Source: Pseudomonadota bacterium (GTDB lineage Bacteria; Pseudomonadota; Gammaproteobacteria; Nitrosococcales; Methylophagaceae). From it: a stretch of 51,969 nucleotides of DNA. How positions within the stretch are numbered: the first letter of the stretch is position 1; the number at the start of each line of letters is the position of its first letter. Shown here one piece after another: positions 37,027-44,213 of this stretch. A program made the position numbers and the translations under genes. The stretch spans positions 52,625-104,593 of the forward strand of contig JALIBN010000030.1 of assembly GCA_030576275.1 (NCBI GenBank). Reading direction: 5' to 3'. The notes under the pieces are model-generated. The model searched no databases. It was given only the letters and a program-made list of their open reading frames with translations, and was not told the origin of the DNA.

Positions 37027-37569
37027 AATTAGCTATGCATGGATGATACCCGCTTCGACTCATCAAAATAACCACCGAACGGCTAAAGAGACTCTGACGT
37101 CTCCCGAAATCCCACATGATGCTGATAACCATATTTTTCCATCGCAAGCAAAGCAGGTCGTTGAACGATTAAAGCATATCGCACCTGGTGAGAATGCTTG
37201 GGCAGAATCAATACCAGAACATCTTCGTTTAAATGTAAAAGGCGCCAAACTTAATAACATCTATAAATGACTTCACCCTGAAAAACCCTCGTATACAGTA
37301 AGGGGTAGCGGCGGCGGGACACAGTGTATCACTGGGAAGAGCATCGCGCCCTCCACAATAGAGAGCGAGCAAGGCTACAAACATTTCCTGATAACTATCT
37401 GTTTGTTGGTGGCAAAGAAAGTGTCAGAAAACAAGTTGGCAGGGCTGTACCTCCTGAAGGAGTGAAAGTTATCTTTAGGGCAATAGTAAATTCATTTGCA
37501 GGAACAGAGTATCTGTTCATTCAATCCAATATAAAACATCATTTACTACCGCTAAATAAAGCCTCATAA
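37027..37569 (+). pseudogene. C-terminal fragment of a DNA cytosine-5 methyltransferase
   Basis: Reads AWMIPASTHQNNH, then LNNIYK, a TGA where Arg would be expected (37268-37270), HPEKPSYTVRGSGGG, a 1-base deletion near 37321, then YHWEEHRALHNRERARLQTFPD and GRAVPPEGVKVIF. The last two blocks are motifs IX and X of Dcm-type enzymes. Catalytic motifs I, IV and VI are absent. No partner restriction gene is visible. It is dead by truncation, nonsense and frameshift. Confidence 0.85.
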
Positions 37570-37765
37570 AATGATCCTGTCGGATCTGTATGAAGAGGTC
37601 TTAATATAGCGCCTTGTAATCGTGGGCCGAATGAACTATTAATATATTAGTGGTTAAGCGTTAGCTACATTCGCCCTAATTCACTAACAACGGCATCTAA
37701 TCGTGACAAAGTTACCGACAGTTTTGCTGGGCAATATCGTCAACCAGCTAAAGTCATGTGCCAAA

Positions 37766-38542
37766 CTACTTTTCAACGAATGCTCGCTCAATAACATAAT
37801 CACCAGGTTCACCAATTCGAGGTGATACGTTAAAGCCCAAGTTATCAAGTAAGGCTTCTGTATCTGCGAGCATCTTAGGACTGCCGCATATCATAGCTCT
37901 ATCATCAGTAGGGTTTAATGTTGGCAGTCCAATATCTTCAAAGAGCTTACCTGAATTAATAAGATCAGTGAGGCGGCCTTGGTTTCGAAAAGGCTCTCTG
38001 GTGACGGTTGGATAATAGATCAATTTATTACGAACTTCCTCACTAAAAAATTCATGGTTAGGTAGCTCGTTTTCAATGAAGTCAGCATAAGCCAATTCAT
38101 TAACATAACGTACACCATGTACCAAGACTATCTTATCAAAACGATCATAAACTTCAATATCTTGTATTAAGCTCATGAATGGGGCTAACCCCGTACCTGT
38201 TGATAATAAATATAGATTTTTAGCGGGTTTTAAATCATGTATCACTAACGTACCTGTTGGCTTACGACTTACTAATAATTCATCACCAACTTTCAAGTGT
38301 TGCAGACGCGAAGTCAGTGGGCCATTAGGAACTTTAATACTATAAAACTCTAAATGCTCATCATAATTAGCACTAGCAATACTATAAGCACGGGTAAGTG
38401 GTCTGCCGTCGACTTCAAGCCCTATCATTAGAAACTGGCCATTCTCAAAGCGTAATCCTGGGTCACGTGTAGTTTTAAAGCTAAATAGATTGTCATTCCA
38501 GTGATGAACGCTCAAAACGCGTTCAGAAGAATATTTACTCAT
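37766..38542 (-). CDS. fpr: Ferredoxin-NADP+ reductase
   Basis: 258-residue FAD enzyme exchanging electrons between NADPH and ferredoxin or flavodoxin. FAD site RAYSIAS near 53, GTGLAPFMSL near 111, NADP-binding CGSPKML near 218. It ends in FVEK, the bacterial subclass I tail. It follows etfA by 23 bp on the same strand; in most genomes fpr is separate, so cotranscription with etfBA hints at a linked electron route. Confidence 0.93.
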   Translation of the reverse strand: MSKYSSERVLSVHHWNDNLFSFKTTRDPGLRFENGQFLMIGLEVDGRPLTRAYSIASANYDEHLEFYSIKVPNGPLTSRLQHLKVGDELLVSRKPTGTLVIHDLKPAKNLYLLSTGTGLAPFMSLIQDIEVYDRFDKIVLVHGVRYVNELAYADFIENELPNHEFFSEEVRNKLIYYPTVTREPFRNQGRLTDLINSGKLFEDIGLPTLNPTDDRAMICGSPKMLADTEALLDNLGFNVSPRIGEPGDYVIERAFVEK

Positions 38543-38565
38543 AATTAATTTCTTTATTTTAGTTA

Positions 38566-39495
38566 TTAGATAGCCGCAGTGAGTGCAGGGACGGCTTCAA
38601 ATAAGTCCGCCACTAAGCCATAGTCAGCTACTTGGAAAATAGGCGCGTCAGGATCTTGATTGATTGCAACCACAATCCTGCTGTCTTTCATGCCATAGGT
38701 GTGTTGGACTGCACCTGATACACCAATGGCGATATACAGTTCAGGTGCAACCACGACGCCAGTTTGTCCTACCTGTATATCATTAGATGCAAACCCTGCA
38801 TCCACAGCAGCGCGAGTTGCACCTAATGCTGCTCCAAGCTTAGAAGCTAATGGCGACAATACCTGTTCAAATCTTTCAGCACTGCCAAGAGACCTGCCGC
38901 CAGAAATTACAACTTTTGCTGAATTTAATGCTGGTCTGTCTGATTGACTACGAACCTCTGATAACCAACGCGCTTTATCATATGCAGCTGGTGTTTCAAT
39001 ACTGATAATTTTAGCATTGTTACCTAGACTTGCAGCGGTAAATTTGCTTCCATGTATTGTCAACACTTGAACGGTATCTGTGCTTTGAATAGTGGTCAGA
39101 ATATTCCCTGCATATATAGCGCGGACATAAGTATTGTTGCCATTGATATTCAATACATCAGAGATCATTTCTACATCAAGTAATGCTGCTACACGAGGTA
39201 AAGCATTACGGCTAAAAGAGCTGTGTGCTGCCAATATCACTTCGTAGTCATCACTAATAGAAACGATTAAATTCGCCACATCTTCTGCTAATGGATGCTC
39301 TAGATGTTTTGCCGTGGAGGAAATCACTCGCTCAACGCCTTGAATGGAGGCAGCCTGCTGATTAATCGCATCAGAGCCATTGCCAGCAATCAGTACGTGA
39401 ACAGATGAATTCCAGAACTGTGCCGCAGTGACCGCTTGTTGCACTGATGGGCTCAGTTGATTACCGTCATGTTCAGCTAGGATCAAAATAGTCAT
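38566..39495 (-). CDS. etfA: Electron transfer flavoprotein alpha subunit
   Basis: 309 residues. The N-terminal domain is variable; the C-terminal FAD domain has VVISGGRSLGSAERF, LGATRAAVDAGF, QVGQTGVVVAPELYIAIGVS and NQDPDAPIFQVADYGLVAD. Forms a heterodimer with EtfB and passes electrons from dehydrogenases to ETF-QO. Starts 4 bp before the etfB stop, so it is coupled to etfB. Confidence 0.97.
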   Translation of the reverse strand: MTILILAEHDGNQLSPSVQQAVTAAQFWNSSVHVLIAGNGSDAINQQAASIQGVERVISSTAKHLEHPLAEDVANLIVSISDDYEVILAAHSSFSRNALPRVAALLDVEMISDVLNINGNNTYVRAIYAGNILTTIQSTDTVQVLTIHGSKFTAASLGNNAKIISIETPAAYDKARWLSEVRSQSDRPALNSAKVVISGGRSLGSAERFEQVLSPLASKLGAALGATRAAVDAGFASNDIQVGQTGVVVAPELYIAIGVSGAVQHTYGMKDSRIVVAINQDPDAPIFQVADYGLVADLFEAVPALTAAI

Positions 39496-40247
39496 ACTAA
39501 TATTCCTTCGTGTGTACGTAATTTCTCGAGTAGTTCCTTGACGCTACCGACTTTGATTCCTACTTTTCTGGCTGCCGGTTCGTTGACCTGTAATAATTTA
39601 AGACTTGGAGCTAGATCAATACCAAGCTCAGATGCATTGATAGTTTCGATAGGTTTTTTTCTGGCCATCATTAAATTTGGTAGCTTCACAAACCGTGGAT
39701 CGTTTAATCGTAAATCCGCTGTAATAACAGCAGGCAGTGCGAGTGCAATAGTTTCAGTGCCACCATCTACCTCACGTGTGACTTTGACTTCGTTAACATT
39801 AACTTCTAATGTTGAAGCAAAAGTACCTTGTGGATAATTCAATAACGCAGCCAGCATTTGCCCAGTTTGACCAGCATCATCATCAATCGCTTGTTTACCC
39901 AAAATGATAAGGTCTGGTTGTTCGCGTGTAACAATCGCCTTTAATAGTTTTGCGACCCTTAATGGCTGTAAATCAGCATCGGTTTCTAATAGGATGGCAC
40001 GATCTACCCCCATCGCTAATGAATGACGTAATACATCTTGATTAGCCGATGTTCCGAGAGAAACCGCTACAATCTCAGTTGCAACTCCTTGCTCTTTTAA
40101 GCGGAGTGCTTCTTCAATGGCATTCTCATCAAATGGATTGATTCCCATTTTTACACCGTCTATATCTACGTTAGAACCATCTGGTTTAATCCGAACTTTA
40201 ATGTTGTAATCAACGACTCGTTTTACTGCTAATAATATTTTCATCAC
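39492..40247 (-). CDS. etfB: Electron transfer flavoprotein beta subunit
   Basis: 251 residues with the AMP-binding adenosine fold: AVKRVVDYNIKVRI, GINPFDENAIEEALRLKE, DLIILGKQAIDDDAGQTG. First gene of etfB-etfA-fpr, divergent from a lysR gene. It probably serves acyl-CoA or amine/sarcosine-type dehydrogenases elsewhere; none is in the window. Confidence 0.97.
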   Translation of the reverse strand: MMKILLAVKRVVDYNIKVRIKPDGSNVDIDGVKMGINPFDENAIEEALRLKEQGVATEIVAVSLGTSANQDVLRHSLAMGVDRAILLETDADLQPLRVAKLLKAIVTREQPDLIILGKQAIDDDAGQTGQMLAALLNYPQGTFASTLEVNVNEVKVTREVDGGTETIALALPAVITADLRLNDPRFVKLPNLMMARKKPIETINASELGIDLAPSLKLLQVNEPAARKVGIKVGSVKELLEKLRTHEGILV

Positions 40248-40346
40248 CGCTTCCTTTATAATTGTTGTGTATTATATAGATGAATGAAATATATGTTAAA
40301 TTGATTGTAATGATAATATGTATCTATTAACCAGATAAGAAGAGTT
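40248..40346. promoter_or_regulatory. Divergent etfB/lysR promoter region
   Basis: About 100 bp, very AT-rich, between divergent starts. It should hold both promoters and LysR sites. Candidate T-N11-A-like dyads occur around ATATGTTAAATTGATTG, but none can be fixed by eye. Confidence 0.5.
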
Positions 40347-41273
40347 ATGAAATATAGCCTACGACAACTTGAGATTTTTGTTGCTGTTAGTAAAACAGAA
40401 ATTGTTTCACGCGCAGCGGAGGCATTATCACTGTCACAATCAGCAACGAGTACTGCATTGAGCGAACTTGAACGGCAATTCGATTTGCAGCTTTTTGATC
40501 GCGTAGGAAAGTCTTTACGAATTAATGAAACAGGTCGACAGTTATTGCCCAGGGCCGTAGAGTTGCTAGATAGGGCACATGAAATTGAAGCGCTACTACA
40601 AGGTCATGCAGGTTTTGGCTATATGAAAATAGGTGCGACGCTTACCGTGGGTAACTATCTAGCGACATTGCTGGTTGCACGATTCCTACAAGAGCATCCT
40701 GAGAGTCGTATTCTATTACAGGTGCATAACACCAGCACGATTGTGCAACAGATTGTTAATCATGAATTGGATCTTGGCCTAATAGAAGGCGACACTCATC
40801 ACCCTGATATAGAGGTTCAGCCTTGGATTGCAGATGAGCTAGTGGTCTTTAGCGCACCAGATCATCCTTTGGCGAAGGCCAGTAGCGTTTCAATTGAACA
40901 ACTTTTAGAAGAGCCATGGATATTGCGGGAAAAAGGTTCAGGCACGCGAGAGACCTTTGATCGGGCCTTACATAACAATCATTCAAAACTAAATATTAGA
41001 CTTGAGCTCGAACACACTGAAGCTATCAAACGTGCAGTTGAGTCTGGGCTGGGAATAGGTTGTATCTCCCGTTTGGCATTAAAGGATGCTTTCTCTCGGG
41101 GGAGTCTAGTACCACTTGCCACACCTGATCTAAATTTAGGCCGCTATTTTTATTTTTTATGGCATAAACAGAAATACCAAACGACAGGTATGCGTGAGTT
41201 TATAACCTTGTGTAAAAAGATGACTGCTGGCGTTACGCGTAGCGATTTAGTTAATCTTCCCGATTTTGCATAA
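40347..41273 (+). CDS. LysR-type transcriptional regulator
   Basis: 308 residues. The winged helix-turn-helix (about 1-62) reads SLRQLEIFVAVSKTEIVSRAAEALSLSQSATS; the substrate-binding domain spans about 88-290. It resembles regulators of the CysB/CbbR-like CbbR/YeiE group (GSGTRETFD and SGLGIGCISRLAL). Divergent from etfBA-fpr and 15 bp upstream of ETF-QO, so it likely controls the electron transfer cluster. Confidence 0.92.
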   Translation: MKYSLRQLEIFVAVSKTEIVSRAAEALSLSQSATSTALSELERQFDLQLFDRVGKSLRINETGRQLLPRAVELLDRAHEIEALLQGHAGFGYMKIGATLTVGNYLATLLVARFLQEHPESRILLQVHNTSTIVQQIVNHELDLGLIEGDTHHPDIEVQPWIADELVVFSAPDHPLAKASSVSIEQLLEEPWILREKGSGTRETFDRALHNNHSKLNIRLELEHTEAIKRAVESGLGIGCISRLALKDAFSRGSLVPLATPDLNLGRYFYFLWHKQKYQTTGMREFITLCKKMTAGVTRSDLVNLPDFA

Positions 41274-41287
41274 ATAATGACAAAAGG

Positions 41288-42961
41288 ATGATCATGCAAC
41301 GTGATGTGATGAATTACGACATTTTGATTGTAGGAGCCGGGCCATCTGGCTTAGCTTCGGCAATCAGACTCAAGCAAATTGCCAATGAAGCTGGGAAAGA
41401 ACTCAGTGTTTGTGTGCTGGAAAAAGGTGCAGAAATCGGTGCACATATCCTATCTGGCGCAGTGATTGATCCGATTGCATTAAATGAACTTATTCCAGAT
41501 TGGCGTGAAAAAGGTGCGCCACTCAATACAGCGGTTAGTGAAGATGAATTTTTGATACTCGGCGAAACTAAGTCTTGGTCAATTCCACATTGGCTGATGC
41601 CACCACTGATGAGCAATCAAGATAATTATATTGTGAGCCTCGGCAATGTGTGTCAATGGCTAGGCGAACAGGCTGAAAACTTGGGAGTAGAGATTTATGC
41701 GGGGTTTTCGGCACAAAAAATGCTCTACGATAAGAACAATCAAGTAATAGGCATTATTACAGGCGATATGGGGCGGGATTCAAGTGGTGAACCTACTTCA
41801 CAGTTCACGCTGGGCATTGAAATTAGAGCGCAATACACGTTAATTGCAGAAGGCGTGCGTGGATCGTTGACGCGTGAATTAGAAAGTCGTTTTGATTTAA
41901 GAAAGAATGCATCTCCACAAAAGTATGGATTAGGCTTTAAGGAAGTCTGGCGCATACCTTCTGAAGCGCATCGTAAGGGCTTGGTTCAGCATAGTCTCGG
42001 TTGGCCTTTAAATAAACATACGGGTGGTGGTTCATTTATCTACCATTATTCTGAGCAGCTTGTTTCAATTGGCTTCGTCGTGCATTTAGATTACGCCAAT
42101 CCACACCTATCACCTTATGATGAGTTTCAACGATTTAAAACGCATCCTACAATGAAAGCATTACTGCAAGGTGGTGAGCGTTTAAGCTATGGGGCAAGAG
42201 CCATTAGTGAGGGAGGAATTCAATCTTTACCAGAATTAATATTCCCTGGTGGCGCACTGATAGGTTGTAGCGCAGGTATGGTGAATGTGCCACGGATTAA
42301 AGGCAGCCATAATGCCATGAAGTCGGGTATGCTGGCTGCAGAGGCGGCTTTTGAATCGTTAAATATAAAACTGAGTGATGATTCTTTAGCTTTGCCACCA
42401 TTGTTGCTCGCCTATCCAAAAGCATTGCAAGCATCATGGGTCTGGCAAGATCTGCACGCTGTTCGCAATGTGAAACCTCTGTTATCAAAATTTGGTAGTT
42501 GGAGTGGAACATTACTCGGTGGTATGGAAATGTGGCTGGCCGCTATACACCTACATTTACCGTGGACCTTGCAGCATAAGCTAGCCGATCATGAATGTAC
42601 TAGACCTGCAGCTGATATGCCTGTCATTACTTACCCTAAAGCAGATGGAGTCTACAGTTTTGATAAGCTTAATTCTATTAGTTTGAGTAATATTTCGCAT
42701 GATGCAAATCAGCCGTGTCATCTACATCTACTTGATAAAGCTACTCCCATCAATATCAACTTTGCAAAATATGACTCTCCCGAGCAACGCTATTGTCCGG
42801 CAGGGGTGTATGAAGTTGTGAAGGGTCAGGAGTCAACCTATTTGCAGATTAATGCTCAGAATTGCATCCATTGCAAAGCCTGCGATATTAAAGATCCAAC
42901 CCAGAACATAGTTTGGGTGCCACCAGAAGGTGGAAGTGGCCCAAGTTACACTGGAATGTAA
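41288..42961 (+). CDS. etfD: Electron transfer flavoprotein-ubiquinone oxidoreductase
   Basis: 557 residues. FAD motif VGAGPSGLASAIRLKQ near 17; VLEKGAEIGAHILSGAVIDP is the conserved second block. The C-terminal ferredoxin-like domain has one Cys in YCPAGVYE and three in CIHCKAC, ligands for the 4Fe-4S cluster. The two in-frame starts at 41294 and 41309 are alternatives; the ORF start at 41288 is an ATC-ATG region and the ATG at 41294 follows AAGGATG. Takes electrons from EtfAB to the quinone pool. Confidence 0.95.
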   Translation: MIMQRDVMNYDILIVGAGPSGLASAIRLKQIANEAGKELSVCVLEKGAEIGAHILSGAVIDPIALNELIPDWREKGAPLNTAVSEDEFLILGETKSWSIPHWLMPPLMSNQDNYIVSLGNVCQWLGEQAENLGVEIYAGFSAQKMLYDKNNQVIGIITGDMGRDSSGEPTSQFTLGIEIRAQYTLIAEGVRGSLTRELESRFDLRKNASPQKYGLGFKEVWRIPSEAHRKGLVQHSLGWPLNKHTGGGSFIYHYSEQLVSIGFVVHLDYANPHLSPYDEFQRFKTHPTMKALLQGGERLSYGARAISEGGIQSLPELIFPGGALIGCSAGMVNVPRIKGSHNAMKSGMLAAEAAFESLNIKLSDDSLALPPLLLAYPKALQASWVWQDLHAVRNVKPLLSKFGSWSGTLLGGMEMWLAAIHLHLPWTLQHKLADHECTRPAADMPVITYPKADGVYSFDKLNSISLSNISHDANQPCHLHLLDKATPININFAKYDSPEQRYCPAGVYEVVKGQESTYLQINAQNCIHCKACDIKDPTQNIVWVPPEGGSGPSYTGM

Positions 42962-43341
42962 TTTGTGAATAATTCGCTTTGGACTCGTCTCTGACGCTTA
43001 CCAGTACAAGTTGCCGTCAGCTATGGTGATTTAGTCGTCATGCTTATTTTCCTCTGCGCTTCTCAAATATTTCAAAATAAATACTGCTCAAATAGACATG
43101 TCAATTTCCTTGGTAATAACGACTATGACAAACTCGCTTGGTGTTAACAATTACTAGTTGAATCAGTTCAGGCTTAAAAGTAAGGTTTCGATATAGCCTG
43201 AAAGTAAATTAAAAGCGATTACATTCCAAAAAAGCACTAAGGCTAGAGACCACAAGGGGCAAGTACTATGAAAAATAGTTGAGCATTACATCACCGATCA
43301 TGTGTCCGCATAAGCACCACTCAACTAGCAAGTAACTTCCA
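42962..43341. other. Gene-free stretch
   Basis: No gene supported. Contains the left arm (43185-43201) of a 17-bp inverted repeat whose partner is at 44169-44185. Confidence 0.5.
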
Positions 43342-43369
43342 TTGACATGGGAACAATAAGGTATAAAAT
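43342..43369 (+). promoter_or_regulatory. Sigma70-like promoter of the small exported protein gene
   Basis: TTGACA (43342-43347), 16-bp spacer, TAAAAT (43364-43369), about 32 bp before the ATG at 43401. Confidence 0.6.
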
Positions 43370-43400
43370 CACCTTCAGCCCCACCTTCGATACCTAAATT

Positions 43401-43721
43401 ATGAGAAATAAACTAATTATGCACTCCCTCATCAAACTGACATCCGCTGTAATCTTAGCTGTGTTATGTGTTGTATCAACACCTGCTGCGTACTCTGATA
43501 GTAATACGGTGCAATCTAAAAGTCCGCCTCATATGATGCCGTTGGAACCAGCAGCCGAATTATCAACTTTTGATATCAACAATGAGCAATCCCAGATACC
43601 TTCCAGCGAAGTCACGGAACCTCGGGTTTATTACGGTGACCGGCCTCAACCCTCAGATTCCGCCACTTCCGACGTTGCACCCAAGCCGCGAAGATGGTTA
43701 TCAGGCTACGGGCGACAATAA
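43401..43721 (+). CDS. Small exported protein of unknown function
   Basis: 106 residues. A Sec signal peptide covers about 8-31 (LTSAVILAVLCVV core, AYS cleavage region). The mature part is Pro/Ser/Glu-rich and disordered in appearance, ending in a basic PKPRRWLSGYGRQ tail. The second ATG at 43419 is an alternative start. No family recognised. A consensus promoter precedes it and the gene lies inside a 17-bp inverted repeat pair. Confidence 0.6.
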   Translation: MRNKLIMHSLIKLTSAVILAVLCVVSTPAAYSDSNTVQSKSPPHMMPLEPAAELSTFDINNEQSQIPSSEVTEPRVYYGDRPQPSDSATSDVAPKPRRWLSGYGRQ

Positions 43722-44213
43722 CAGCTTATTTTATAGTGTCAAAAGTATCATGGGGAGTGACTCTCGCGATGAAACGAGTGACATTTTATAGCTTCTGATA
43801 TCGTGCATCAACAACTGGCGGTCGACACTCTAGCTTGGAGTGAGGCGACCGTTAGTTATATTCAAATTTATTAAGACAAAATTCCAGATCCGGTTAGTTT
43901 TCCTTGTTGGCATAACTTTCTTCCTAGACCACTGTTTAAAACAATAAACCATCGTTTTAGGTACTGTCCGACTAGATTGACGATGCCTGTTGATAGCTCA
44001 AAAAGCATAAACCTCAATAAATGGTCTAAATTTATTACATTACTCCAATCAGAGAAACCACATGGTGCTGACTGTTCGTAATGATGACAGGAAGATCACC
44101 GACGTACTTTAGCATTATTTGTAGTCGCTCAGACTTCATATGGCTGCTTGTCGACCGAAAGCGGACAGTCAGGCTATATCGAAACTAGACTCCACCGGTT
44201 CAATAAACGATCG
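43722..44213. other. Gene-free stretch
   Basis: No gene supported in six frames. Holds a GACCGAAAGCGGACAGTC sequence and the right arm of the 17-bp inverted repeat (44169-44185). Confidence 0.5.

Larger units (their letters stand above)
43185..44185. repeat. 17-bp inverted repeat pair 1 kb apart
   Basis: GTTTCGATATAGCCTGA at 43185-43201 is the exact reverse complement of 44169-44185. The pair brackets one small gene and gene-free DNA, like the ends of a small non-autonomous element, but no transposase or target duplication was recognised. Confidence 0.6.
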
